A stretch of 64,000 nt of DNA from Propionibacteriaceae bacterium (GTDB lineage: Bacteria > Actinomycetota > Actinomycetes > Propionibacteriales > Propionibacteriaceae), in the NCBI GenBank assembly GCA_031261455.1, contig JAISJP010000023.1:62001-126000 (forward strand). The letters run 5' to 3'. The stretch's first letter is position 1. The number at the start of each line of letters is the position of its first letter. Position numbers and translations under genes: made by a program. Below, piece after piece: positions 1 to 8,247 of the stretch. The notes under the pieces are model-generated. The model was not told the origin of the DNA. It made no database searches and saw only the letters and a list, made by a program, of their open reading frames with translations.

Positions 1-230
1 TGGGCGACCGCAGTCTGGGCAGACGCCTTGTCGTCTCGCACGAGAACGTGCTGGCGTGGATGACGACGCTCACCAATCTGCGTCTGGTCATGTCCGAACG
101 CATACACATTGAACAACTCGACGGTGGTTTCGAGGACGACATCCCTGAGGATGACCCGCGTTTTGCTATCTGGAATTTGTACAACTGGCTGGGATGGGTA
201 CAGGAGTCGCTGGTTGACTGCGTCCTGTAA
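1..230 (+). CDS. DUF2017 family protein (3' end only)
   Basis: The reading frame is open from base 3 and ends with TAA at 228-230, so the first part of the gene lies outside the window. The visible 75 residues contain an acidic stretch (EDDIPEDDPR) and finish with a YNWLGWVQESLVD motif. That ending is typical of actinobacterial DUF2017 proteins, which usually sit beside clpS. The molecular function of the family is unknown. A GTG at 48 is an internal codon rather than the start, because the coding pattern continues upstream of it. The family call rests on the C-terminal motif alone. Confidence 0.7.
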   Translation, partial: GDRSLGRRLVVSHENVLAWMTTLTNLRLVMSERIHIEQLDGGFEDDIPEDDPRFAIWNLYNWLGWVQESLVDCVL

Positions 231-319
231 CATTACAATAGAGAGAGCGGAATAAATTACGCAAGCCCTACGTTGCGAAATAGTTTGACTTGAGTTGTCC
301 GGTTGACTAGGTTGGTTTT
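231..319 (+). promoter_or_regulatory. feoA promoter (leaderless)
   Basis: A -35 box TTGACT at 285-290 and a -10 box TAGGTT at 308-313 are separated by exactly 17 bp. The -10 ends 6 nt before the GTG at 320, so transcription should begin on or next to the start codon. I looked for an iron-regulator (IdeR/DtxR) palindrome here and found no convincing match. Confidence 0.6.
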
Positions 320-724
320 GTGAATTCAGACGTGATGACCTTGGGGGCCGCTCCGCTGCGTTCACCGTTGACTCTGGTGGCGTGTCTCATCGAACCCACG
401 CTCCGCTCCCGCCTTGCTACGCTGGGGCTGCGCTGCGGTTCGCCGGTTGAGGTAATTCAGCGCACTGCTGGTGGGGGACGCATCATCGGCGTCGCCTCAT
501 CGCGAATCGCCATGGACGCCTCGGTCCTTGGCCAACTCCATGTCCGCGCCACCGCGACAACGCCCACTAGCGGGACTCCCGTCGTCACAACAGCCGCAAC
601 CTCGACGCCGCTCGCTGCGCCCGCCGCCACTCACGTCGTCGCAACAATCACCGCACCTGCCGCGACGCCCAGTGCAGCTATGTGTGTCGCCACAACCCCC
701 GCAACCATGCAGGTTACAAAATGA
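320..724 (+). CDS. feoA: FeoA-domain protein with long low-complexity tail
   Basis: Small SH3-like FeoA protein, an accessory factor of the FeoB ferrous iron transporter. Residues about 15-76 carry the FeoA core: a hydrophobic start, LATLGLRCGSPVEVIQ, and a segment ending in VLGQLHV. Normal FeoA proteins are about 75-85 residues, but this one has 134. The last 58 or so residues are an Ala/Thr/Pro/Val-rich tail without recognisable structure. The GTG start at 320 is supported by a well-spaced promoter immediately upstream. The stop overlaps the feoB start (ATGA), so the two genes are translationally coupled. The tail could be a linker or drifted sequence. Confidence 0.8.
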   Translation: MNSDVMTLGAAPLRSPLTLVACLIEPTLRSRLATLGLRCGSPVEVIQRTAGGGRIIGVASSRIAMDASVLGQLHVRATATTPTSGTPVVTTAATSTPLAAPAATHVVATITAPAATPSAAMCVATTPATMQVTK

Positions 725-2688
725 GCCCAGCACTGATGGACAAGCCCTGTTGTCACTCCCCCAACATCGTCGCCAACCCGGACGATCCGGTAATCGCCAT
801 CGCGGGTGCGCCCAACGTCGGTAAATCCACGCTGTTCAACGCCCTCACCGGGGCAGGGGCCAGCACCGGAAACTGGCCGGGGACTTCCACGGAGTACTCC
901 CACGGCGTCTGGAAGGCCCGTTCTGATCGGGCCAACGGCGAGGTGCCGCTCACGGTCATCGACCTTCCCGGCTCGTACAGCCTCGATCCGATGAGCCCCG
1001 ACGAGCAACTCACCGCCGACCTGCTGATGGGGGAGGACCGCCCCGACGCCACGGTGGTCATCGTCGATGCCGCGCACTTGGCGCGCAGCCTCTACCTGGT
1101 CGCGCAGCTTCGTGAACACCCGATGAAGCTGGTGGTTGCCGTGACGATGAGCGACATTGCCGGTAACCGTGGCGTTGTCATCGACTCCGCATCTCTACAA
1201 CGCAGTCTCGGCGTGCCCGTAGTGGTGGTCGATCCGAGACGCCGCACCGGCATCGAGGCGCTTGCCCAAGCCGTGCGGGAAACCATCGCCGGACACACCC
1301 CCCGCGCACGAGCCGTCGTCAGCGTCAAGGGCATGAGCCGCGACCAGTGCAACCTCACATTGGAAGACGACCGTTTTGCCTACCTTGAGGAGGCTGCCGC
1401 GCTGGCAACCTCCAACACCGACGAACTGCGCGCCGACATGGGAGACCGCATCGACCGCTGGGCCACCGCGCCACTCACCGGCCCGCTGATCTTCCTCGCC
1501 CTCATGTGGGGCATCTTCGAGGCCACCACCACGCTCGCCGCACCGCTACAAGACTGGCTGGATGTCCTCTTTTCGGACACCATCGCTGGTTGGCTGGAGT
1601 CCGGCTTCGAGGCCGTGGGCTGGGGTGACTCGTGGGTCAGTTCTCTAGTCTTGGACGGTCTGGTCACCGGCGTAGGCGCGGTGTTGACGTTCGCGCCCCT
1701 GATGGCGATCATGTTTGTGCTGCTTGCCATCCTTGAAGACTCCGGCTATCTGGCGCGCGCTGCTGTCGTCACCGACCGGATGATGCGCCGTCTCGGACTG
1801 CCCGGACAGGCGTTCTTACCGCTGGTTGTTGGTTTCGGCTGCAACGTGCCCGGCATCTCCGCCACCCGCATCCTGCCGCTGCCCCGGCAACGCCTGTTGA
1901 CAGCCCTGCTGGTGCCATTCACGTCCTGCACCGCCCGCTTGACGGTCTATCTGTGCGTCGCGGAGGTGTTCTTTCCGCAGTGGGCGGGCACGGTGGTCTT
2001 TGCGATGTACCTGCTGTCCATCCTGCTGGTGGTTGGCACGGGACTAATTCTGCGAGCCACCCTGTGGCGCACCATGCCAGACCCGCCACTGGTGCTCGAC
2101 CTGCCGCCCTATCAGATCCCCACGCTAGCGTTGACCGCCTCGGTGGCGTGGCGGCGTCTCAAGGGATTCCTTCAGACCGCATCGGGCATCATCGTCGCGG
2201 TGGTTGTGGTGGTGTGGTTGTTGCAGTCGATCCCCGCAGTGGGTTCTGAGGGCAGCTTTGCCGACGTGGACGTTGCCGACTCGCTCTACGCCTCAATCGC
2301 CCGCTGGATCGCCCCAGTCTTCGCGCCCGCAGGATTTGGACAATGGGAATTGGCTTCCACTCTGATCATCGGTTTCGTAGCAAAAGAGGCCGTCATCTCC
2401 AGTTGGGCACAGACCTTCAACGTGCCCGACCCCGAAGCCGGTGGTGGCATCGCCGGCCTCTCCGACGCCCTACATCGGGTCTTCCAGGAGGCCTCCGGCG
2501 GCTACATGCTCCCCGCCGTAATCGCGTTCCTAGTCTTCCTGCTCGCCTACACCCCCTGCGTCGCCACCCTAGCTGCCCAGAAACGCGAAATCGGTCTCAA
2601 ATGGACCCTCATCGGCGTAGTCCTCCAGTTGGCCATCGCATGGATATTGGCAGTCATCGTCTTCCAGATCGGCTGCCTCCTGCTATGA
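721..2688 (+). CDS. feoB: Ferrous iron transport protein B
   Basis: Membrane GTPase-coupled Fe(II) importer of 655 residues. The cytosolic G domain at the N-terminus shows G1 GAPNVGKS (29-36), G3 DLPGS and a G4-like VTMSD. It is followed by a hydrophobic channel region with two gate repeats, including GFGCNVPGISATR and CTARLTVYLC, and a late AYTPCVAT motif; these cysteines are conserved in the family. I chose ATG 721, which overlaps the feoA stop. An ATG 39 nt earlier (682) is in frame but lies within feoA coding sequence. A Cys-Cys-His pair sits at residues 10-12. The length is close to the family norm of 600-770. It acts with feoA and the feoC-like gene as an iron uptake operon. Confidence 0.96.
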   Translation: MSPALMDKPCCHSPNIVANPDDPVIAIAGAPNVGKSTLFNALTGAGASTGNWPGTSTEYSHGVWKARSDRANGEVPLTVIDLPGSYSLDPMSPDEQLTADLLMGEDRPDATVVIVDAAHLARSLYLVAQLREHPMKLVVAVTMSDIAGNRGVVIDSASLQRSLGVPVVVVDPRRRTGIEALAQAVRETIAGHTPRARAVVSVKGMSRDQCNLTLEDDRFAYLEEAAALATSNTDELRADMGDRIDRWATAPLTGPLIFLALMWGIFEATTTLAAPLQDWLDVLFSDTIAGWLESGFEAVGWGDSWVSSLVLDGLVTGVGAVLTFAPLMAIMFVLLAILEDSGYLARAAVVTDRMMRRLGLPGQAFLPLVVGFGCNVPGISATRILPLPRQRLLTALLVPFTSCTARLTVYLCVAEVFFPQWAGTVVFAMYLLSILLVVGTGLILRATLWRTMPDPPLVLDLPPYQIPTLALTASVAWRRLKGFLQTASGIIVAVVVVVWLLQSIPAVGSEGSFADVDVADSLYASIARWIAPVFAPAGFGQWELASTLIIGFVAKEAVISSWAQTFNVPDPEAGGGIAGLSDALHRVFQEASGGYMLPAVIAFLVFLLAYTPCVATLAAQKREIGLKWTLIGVVLQLAIAWILAVIVFQIGCLLL

Positions 2689-2942
2689 GCGCCCGCACTC
2701 TCCTCCTTGCCCCTCGCGCTCGCACGCTAGAGTCGCCCGGCCCCCTAGGCGCGCTCCTATCCGCCGTCCGCTCCGGTGCCCGCAGCGTCCCCGAACTAGC
2801 GCAGACCACCGGTCTCTCCCGCGACACCGTCACCGCCGGACTAGAGCACCTAGTGCGCACCCACCGCCTGATCGTCCAAGACCTAACCTCCAGTTGCGCA
2901 GGTCGCTGCACCTCTTGCGATCTTCCCTGTGAACGGGCTTGA
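2685..2942 (+). CDS. FeoC-like winged-helix protein with four-cysteine motif
   Basis: An 85-residue protein whose ATG overlaps the feoB stop (ATGA). Residues about 20-65 look like a winged-helix DNA-binding fold (LLSAVRSGARSVPELAQTTG, then a recognition-helix-like segment). The C-terminus has Cys-x4-Cys-x2-Cys-x3-Cys (CAGRCTSCDLPC), the arrangement that binds an Fe-S cluster in FeoC-type regulators. By position and motif it is probably the small regulator of FeoB stability or expression. The similarity is at motif level only. Confidence 0.75.
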   Translation: MSARTLLLAPRARTLESPGPLGALLSAVRSGARSVPELAQTTGLSRDTVTAGLEHLVRTHRLIVQDLTSSCAGRCTSCDLPCERA

Positions 2943-3042
2943 TCAGTACGGGCGCGGTCGTTGCGTGCGGGACTGTCGTGGGTCATCACAACCGTGAGTG
3001 ACTGCGCTCAGCGCCTTCCATAGTCCAATGTGCGTAAACCTA

Positions 3043-3071
3043 TTGACAGGCTGATTGTAGGGTGTTACGTT
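3043..3071 (+). promoter_or_regulatory. Strong sigma-70-type promoter for the metzincin gene
   Basis: A perfect -35 TTGACA (3043-3048), a 17 bp spacer and -10 TACGTT (3066-3071). The predicted transcript begins near 3078, giving a 5' leader of about 155 nt before the ATG at 3235, which has its own AAGGGGTGAG ribosome site. No riboswitch was recognised in the leader. The remainder of 2943-3234 holds nothing else I can identify. Confidence 0.6.
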
Positions 3072-3234
3072 AGCCCTGTTGGTTCTTGTTGAGCCGAGAC
3101 ATGGTGCAGTTGGCGAGTCTCCGGACCGCTGTTAGTTCCGAACACCCCGCTGTTGTTTTGAGGCTCAGTGTTGAGGCCTACGTGGGCGAGATCGCAGCAT
3201 TGAGTTGTGTCTGTCCGGAAGGGGTGAGATACGT

Positions 3235-4377
3235 ATGAAGAGGAAGTTTGGTTCGCTGCTGTTGGGTATTTGTCTTGTTGCGGCAGTATTCTCTGTGGTT
3301 CCTGCAGAGGCTCATGCAGCTGTGGGTTGGACGAAGGTTTCGGGTTATTGGTATTACTACAATGCGAGTGGCGTGAAGCTGACTGGTTGGCAGACGTTGC
3401 CTTCGCGTAATGGTACTGACTTGTTTTATCTTGATCCTGCTACGAGTCCGTCTGGTCAGATGGTGATGGGTTGGCAGAAGATTCCGAGGGGTGTTGGCAA
3501 GTGGTACTACTTTGATCCTGTTGACGAGCAGGGTGGCGTCTTGAAAGGCTGGCAGAAACTTCGATGGTCCGGTGGGACCAGTTGGTTTTTTCTTGATCCT
3601 GCTACGAGTCCGTCTGGTCAGATGGTTGTGGGTTGGCAGAAGATTCCGAGGGGTACTGGTGACTGGTACTACCTTAACCCGGGTCCGAATAATGACGCCG
3701 GTAATATGCTCACTGGCTGACAGATCTTGATGGACAAAGATGGAACGAATCACTACGAGTTCTATTTCTTGGGTGGCGACAACGGGCGAATGGTCGCTGG
3801 GAATGCTCTCATCGGCCTGGGTTTGTACCGGTTCGGAGACCGGGGAGGTCCGAATGAGGGAAGATACATGCGGTGCAGCAGTACGGGGACGGATAGCGGC
3901 ATGCCCTCTCGCAGTTTCGACGTGCGGTTCATTAACCTGACTGGCAACGAATCAGTCTATGTGGATACTGCCATCGGACGGTGGAATGGTGCGGGAGTCG
4001 GGGCAAGCATCACCAAGAACACCACCGCAGCGTCATACGTCGCGATGAACCGAAGTTCACGACCAGATACCTCCCTTGGCGTCTACGAGCGTGGGTCAAG
4101 TGCTAGTGGTTTTGCTGTCACGTTGTTTGACGCGAACATTACTACATCGGCATCCCAGTGGGGATGGAATCAGACGGGCAAGGATAAGTCTGACTTGGTG
4201 TCGTTTGTTGCCATGCATGAGTTGGGTCATGCGCTGCGTCTGATTGACAACCCAGCACCGTTAGGCCAGTCTGCTTCCCAAGGCTCAATGGCATCGGTAA
4301 TGAATCACATGGCTCCGCCTAGGGTCGTGTCTCCGACACTGTACGACAAAGAGAACGTGAGGAAGTGTTACCCATGA
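3235..4377 (+). pseudogene. Secreted GW-repeat zinc metalloprotease interrupted by an in-frame TGA
   Basis: One continuous frame of 380 codons is broken by a single TGA at 3718-3720 (codon 162). Codons 1-27 form a signal peptide (KRKFGS, hydrophobic core, AHA). Codons about 30-185 are aromatic cell-wall-binding repeats of the choline-binding/GW type, each with a GWQ motif. The TGA falls exactly where the next repeat requires the Trp of GWQ: the bases read GGC TGA CAG. After it the last repeat continues in frame, followed by a metzincin-like catalytic domain with HELGHALRLID (codons about 328-338) and a Met-turn SVMNHM. The Asp third zinc ligand resembles snapalysin-type proteases, although their usual Gly is Arg here. 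Either this is a nonsense mutation, or some product is made by readthrough (UGA followed by C is a leaky context). Third codon positions look more A/T-rich than in neighbouring genes, suggesting transfer. Confidence 0.8.
3430..3654 (+). repeat. Two 63-bp near-identical direct repeats, 162-bp period
   Basis: Bases 3430-3492 recur with very few changes at 3592-3654, an offset of 162 bp (54 codons), and encode the block DPATSPSGQMV-GWQKIPRG. This internal duplication of the wall-binding module could expand or contract by recombination without shifting the frame. Confidence 0.8.
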
Positions 4378-5072
4378 GCGTCACGAGACGACTGTCGATA
4401 AGTAAGCTGCGTTGGAAGAGTTTGGCGAGCGTTGTGACGTGCTGTTTCGCTTTGGGTCCGTTGGCGGGTTGCACGTCAACACTCGGAGGGGTTCCACCAG
4501 CCGAGACCGTCCATTTGCATGGGTATTATGCGCCTATTCCTTCGTTGGATGACTTGATCGAGGAGTCGCTCTGCATTGTTTCCGGGCGAGTCGTGGATGT
4601 CCGATACGACATCCTTTACGACACATTCGATTACCGTGACGGAGAAACGCCATTGCCTCCAGAGGCCATGACTGTTATCACCATTGAGGTGACGCATGTC
4701 TTTATGGGAGCGACTGAACCCGCAGACAAGATTGAGGTCTACCAGATGGGCGGAGTGATGGGACAGACCCTATTCAGCTATGACCAAATGCCGTTCCTCG
4801 CAGACCATGACGGTGAAGATCTTGTCCTCTTCCTGCGAACGTGGAACTACTCGTTGGCAGAGACTACTCCTTACGCGCTTGCCGATAGTATTGGGGGGGC
4901 GTGGCTTGATGAGTCGGGGAATTTGTCTCTGTTGTGGGGTGTCGTGTACGACAACAAGGAATACCACCCGGTCTGGGTTGACCCTGCGGATCGCAAGGTT
5001 CCGGGTGCGCCTGAGTTTCCTACGGTGATGACTGTCGATGAGTTGAAGCAGGCTATTGCTGAGCACAAGTAG
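4374..5072 (+). CDS. Predicted lipoprotein, function unknown
   Basis: A 232-residue protein with an Arg/Lys-rich N-terminus, a hydrophobic segment and the lipobox LAGC (Cys33), so it is probably a lipid-anchored exported protein. The mature part contains a stretch resembling small secreted beta-rich domains (CIVSGRVVDVRYDI, then VITIEVTHVFMG) but I do not recognise a family. The ATG overlaps the stop of the protease gene by 4 nt, so its translation depends on ribosomes reaching the end of that frame or on local reinitiation. The tight pairing with a secreted protease makes an inhibitor, chaperone or surface partner conceivable; that is inference only. Confidence 0.7.
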   Translation: MSVTRRLSISKLRWKSLASVVTCCFALGPLAGCTSTLGGVPPAETVHLHGYYAPIPSLDDLIEESLCIVSGRVVDVRYDILYDTFDYRDGETPLPPEAMTVITIEVTHVFMGATEPADKIEVYQMGGVMGQTLFSYDQMPFLADHDGEDLVLFLRTWNYSLAETTPYALADSIGGAWLDESGNLSLLWGVVYDNKEYHPVWVDPADRKVPGAPEFPTVMTVDELKQAIAEHK

Positions 5073-5112
5073 TGGGCGCTGCTTTGGATGGTGCCGTGGC
5101 ACGGTGAGCGTT

Positions 5113-5210
5113 GGGGTTTGGGGGATGTGCTCAGCAACCTAAGACGGACAAACCAGCTAGACGTTGAAAGGCTAGGGTGAGCGTGTTGCGGAGTGCATCC
5201 CCCAAACTCC
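5113..5210. repeat. Large inverted repeat (26-nt arms) between convergent genes
   Basis: Arm 5113-5138 pairs with arm 5185-5210 around a 46-nt loop. Three of the four DNA mismatches become G-U pairs in plus-strand RNA, so 25 of 26 positions can pair there. It lies between the stop of the lipoprotein gene and the convergent minus-strand operon. It may be a terminator or a stable RNA element; no T-tract follows. Confidence 0.7.
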
Positions 5211-5279
5211 AGCACGTGCCCATAATGAGCAACCCCGCCTTGGAGGACAAGTCGTGACTCGACTGTGGGCAAAGGCGGC

Positions 5280-6902
5280 CTACTGAGCCGCCAGCGCGCC
5301 CAACTCGGTGCCGTCTAGGGAGATGGAGTACTCGCGGCCAGCCACCAAGTCGGAATTGCTGAATACCATACACTGAGAGTCCTTCTTGGTGGTGAACTCC
5401 CATTTGAGCGTTGAGTCGGTGCTGTCGGTGATAGTTATGGTACTACCGGCGGATGCGCCGAATACTGCGCCTAGCCAGGGCTGGTCTCCAGTTTCCGGAG
5501 CCTCCGCCATGCTTGAGGTTCCAAGGGCGATCAGTTCGCCACCAGTCATGGTGAGGCCTGATGAGTCGAGAGCACCGTTTCCGCTGCGGACCGGGCCGTA
5601 GACGATGGTGCGACCACCGGTGATGCTGGCGTAGCCGTTGGAGTCCAGACCGTCGCCTTCGGCGTCAACCGTCAACTCGCCACCGGCGATCAGCAGGAAG
5701 AACTTGCTGGGGTCGCCGTCTCCGCCGGCACCGCCGCCAGCACCTCCGCCACCGGGGCGTCCTCCGCCACCAGGGCGAGTGCCTGGGTCTCCGACGCCGG
5801 GAACGCCGGGCGCATCCGAGCCGTCTCCACCGGCGGCGTTGAGACCGTCGTCGCTGGACACTACGGAGGTGACTCCACCGTAGATGGCGATCACAGGGGC
5901 TTCGAGGCCCTCGTAGGACTTGGTGATATCAATATTGGTACTATCGCCGTCGATGACTAGCAGTACCTCACCGTGCAGGCCGTCGTCTCCGCAGCTCAGC
6001 TTCAGGGTTCCGCCACTGATAAGGGCGTCCGTCTGGGCGTCGATGCAGTCTGTGCCTGCTGTGGCAGTGATGTTGCCGCCACTGACCAGCACGTAGCCAC
6101 GCTCCGGGTCGGTGTCTTGGGTTGACTTCAGGGCGTCACCGACTGCATTGAGAAGAAGAGTTCCGTTGGCGACCACTAGGTAGTCTTTGCCGCGCAACGC
6201 GTCGTCTCCCGCAGTGACGTTGATGCTTCCGCTCAGATCGAGCACCATCCCATCGGTAGAGGCGATGCCGTCAAGGTTGGCGTTCACTTGCAGAGAGCCG
6301 CTGCCGATGATGTACAGATCGGCTTTCGAGTGGATCGCGGCATTGGGGTCGTCTTCGCCGGGCGCGGTAGTGGCGGCCGCATCGGAGATCAGGTTGGTGC
6401 TTCCGGACGCCAACTCGATTGTGAGGGCGTCTCCCTCTTCAACAACGAGCGCGCCCACTTGAGTGGAGGTGATAGACACCCCGTCAAAGATGAGATACAG
6501 CACCCCGTCTGGGCAGTTGATGATCAGCCGTCCCGACAGCGAGCCGCTCACCCGGTAAGTACCCGAGGTGACGATGGTGATGTCGTCGCCGGTGCGGTTG
6601 ACGCCACGGGGTAGCGAACTGGAGTCCAGCACGAGTGACAGCACATTCGCAGACGGGGAACCCGCACTCTTCGGGCTCAGGTTTGCAGCCATCGCATCGG
6701 CGACGGAGGTGGGCACCACGAGGCTGCCCGTCGCGGCAGCCGTTGTTGCAGTCGTCGGCGCAGCCTGGGCCGCATCAGACGAAGGAGCACTCGCGGATGG
6801 CGCTGGTTCGTCGGTGCTCTGGCATCCGACGGCGGTGAAGCCAAGGATGATGGCGACGAGTGCCGCCAACCGGCTTGGTTTGGCGTTGTCACGCAAAATC
6901 AT
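5280..6902 (-). CDS. Secreted carbohydrate-binding lipoprotein (Cthe_2159/DUF4353-like)
   Basis: A 540-residue exported protein with a lipobox-like VGC after the N-terminal hydrophobic stretch. The body is a repetitive beta-rich domain with many short G/D/N turns (GVSITSTQVGALVVEEGD, SADGLDSNG-type loops), the pattern of the Cthe_2159 right-handed beta-helix family known to bind polygalacturonate-like carbohydrate. A Gly/Pro-rich low-complexity linker (GGGGRPGGGG type) lies near residues 365-400. I chose ATG 6902 over upstream codons because GAGGGAG lies 8 nt before it and it overlaps the stop of the VTC gene (ATGA). It is the last gene of a three-gene operon. Confidence 0.8.
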   Translation of the reverse strand: MILRDNAKPSRLAALVAIILGFTAVGCQSTDEPAPSASAPSSDAAQAAPTTATTAAATGSLVVPTSVADAMAANLSPKSAGSPSANVLSLVLDSSSLPRGVNRTGDDITIVTSGTYRVSGSLSGRLIINCPDGVLYLIFDGVSITSTQVGALVVEEGDALTIELASGSTNLISDAAATTAPGEDDPNAAIHSKADLYIIGSGSLQVNANLDGIASTDGMVLDLSGSINVTAGDDALRGKDYLVVANGTLLLNAVGDALKSTQDTDPERGYVLVSGGNITATAGTDCIDAQTDALISGGTLKLSCGDDGLHGEVLLVIDGDSTNIDITKSYEGLEAPVIAIYGGVTSVVSSDDGLNAAGGDGSDAPGVPGVGDPGTRPGGGGRPGGGGAGGGAGGDGDPSKFFLLIAGGELTVDAEGDGLDSNGYASITGGRTIVYGPVRSGNGALDSSGLTMTGGELIALGTSSMAEAPETGDQPWLGAVFGASAGSTITITDSTDSTLKWEFTTKKDSQCMVFSNSDLVAGREYSISLDGTELGALAAQ

Positions 6903-7642
6903 GATAGTGCTCCCTCGTGAATGCGGGTCATCAGCCGGTGCCAACGGTTTCCGGCTAGGTCATATGTGCTTGCCATCCCCACTCCAAACTTGGAGAATGC
7001 CAGGGGGCGACGCCCCTGCAGCCACAGTTCGCGGTCAAGCGGAGTGCGGGTTCCTGGTGTCTTAGTTTCGACGACGATAAAGCTGCCAGCAGGCTGCAGT
7101 TCACCCGGGCGTCCCCAACGGATGTCGGTGTCGATGGTGGCACGACCGCCGTCCAGCAGCAGGGTTGAACGTGAGTACTGCACTTCCAGCATCTCGGTGA
7201 GACTCTCCAGTGGGGGAGCCGCGATGCCGCGTTCGGCCAACAGCCGGGCAGCAGTATCCCAGAGTTTGCTGGCGTCTGCAGCGGTGTCCAGACGTCCAAT
7301 TCGGTCCTTAATAGTGATGCCGCGAACGCCGCGGGTCTTCACCTCTAGCCAGGTCTCGCCGCTGGCGTAGCCTCGGGTGCGCACCTTGAAGCGGCGACGA
7401 TGACGACTGGCGGTCAGGTGGTAGCTGAGCATGTCCGGGGTGTCGAAGTACACGGTGCGGTACTCGAACACGCGACTTCCCCCGATCTCAAGCGTGTGTG
7501 TGGTTTGCGGCAGCGCGGCGACCAGCTCGTCCACGTCACTAGCCTGAGGCAGCAGGTACTTGCGGTCGCGACGCACCAGCAGCTGCGCGCGGGCGTTCAA
7601 GTCCTCTAGAGTGATCGCGTCAAGAGTGTCTAGGTTGCTCAC
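6899..7642 (-). CDS. VTC-domain protein (polyphosphate polymerase-like)
   Basis: A 247-residue protein of the VTC/triphosphate tunnel fold. Visible signature elements are RRDRKYLLP near residues 24-32, FEYRTVYFDTPD near 60-70, RRRFKVRTRGYASGETWLEVKTRG near 83-105 and a late VVETKT strand. These alternating Lys/Arg/Glu strands line the tunnel that binds polyphosphate or triphosphate in the family. It overlaps its neighbours on both sides by 4 nt (ATGA). In other bacteria VTC, DUF4956 and Cthe_2159-type proteins frequently occur together, often with CotH; no CotH is seen here. The exact substrate is unknown. Confidence 0.85.
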   Translation of the reverse strand: MSNLDTLDAITLEDLNARAQLLVRRDRKYLLPQASDVDELVAALPQTTHTLEIGGSRVFEYRTVYFDTPDMLSYHLTASRHRRRFKVRTRGYASGETWLEVKTRGVRGITIKDRIGRLDTAADASKLWDTAARLLAERGIAAPPLESLTEMLEVQYSRSTLLLDGGRATIDTDIRWGRPGELQPAGSFIVVETKTPGTRTPLDRELWLQGRRPLAFSKFGVGMASTYDLAGNRWHRLMTRIHEGALS

Positions 7643-8247
7643 TTGCGGCCTGCCTTCACGTAGCGAACGTCCACGATGCAGGAGTCGTTGATGAGGTCAA
7701 GCTTGGTGCGTGACACCGCAACTATGCGGGCCTCAAACAACTTCTCCAAAGTGGCGTTCAATTCTTCGTCATCAGTTAATGCTCTATCAAGAACGACGAG
7801 TTCGTGGGCATATCCGCGAAACAGTAGCGACGAATCTGCAACTGCAACCACAACGACGACAGCGGCCATCATCGCAACGGCATACCAGCCCATGTCTGCG
7901 CCGAGTCCGCCGATGACGCCCAGCGACAGCGCGGTGAAGTAGTAGGCAACTTCGGTTTGGCTGAGTTCGGACGAGCGGAGTCGGATGATGGCTAGCACGC
8001 CGAACAGGCCCAGGCCCAACCCGGCGTTGACGCTGGCGCTCGACAGGGCGGTGGAGACGGCCAAGACGCCCACGTTGATGGCGAGGAATGACAGCGTCAG
8101 GTCGGCGCGGCGGTGGCGGGGAAAGTAGACAGCCAAAGCCAAGATAGCGATGGAGATGACGTCTGCAACGGGGAGTATGTAGGTGAACACGTGTGGCTCT
8201 TTCCAAGGTTTTCGACCGGGAAGGCCTTGCGTCTCCGGGTTGCTCAT
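7639..8247 (-). CDS. DUF4956 membrane protein
   Basis: A 202-residue protein with four or so hydrophobic segments in residues 20-140, including the conserved NAGLGLGLFGVLAIIRLRSSELSQ-type stretch, followed by a soluble C-terminal domain of about 60 residues. This matches DUF4956, the usual partner of VTC-domain proteins. It is first in the operon and divergent from ftsK, with 123 bp between the starts. A TAGGCT hexamer touches the ATG, too close to be its own -10; an AAGG lies about 14 nt upstream. The function is unknown; it probably forms a membrane complex with the VTC protein. Confidence 0.8.
   Translation of the reverse strand: MSNPETQGLPGRKPWKEPHVFTYILPVADVISIAILALAVYFPRHRRADLTLSFLAINVGVLAVSTALSSASVNAGLGLGLFGVLAIIRLRSSELSQTEVAYYFTALSLGVIGGLGADMGWYAVAMMAAVVVVVAVADSSLLFRGYAHELVVLDRALTDDEELNATLEKLFEARIVAVSRTKLDLINDSCIVDVRYVKAGRK

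Noticed and set aside
231..319. IdeR/DtxR iron box before feoA
   Set aside because: No 19-bp palindrome of the TTAGG-N-CCTAA type is present.
497..733. Cys-rich minus-strand frame opposite feoA
   Set aside because: It is the antisense of the low-complexity FeoA tail; no ribosome site or promoter, and composition explains the cysteines.
3718..3720. Reassignment of TGA to Trp in this genome
   Set aside because: Many clear genes here end in TGA (feoB, ftsK, uvrA and the ATGA overlaps), so TGA is a normal stop.
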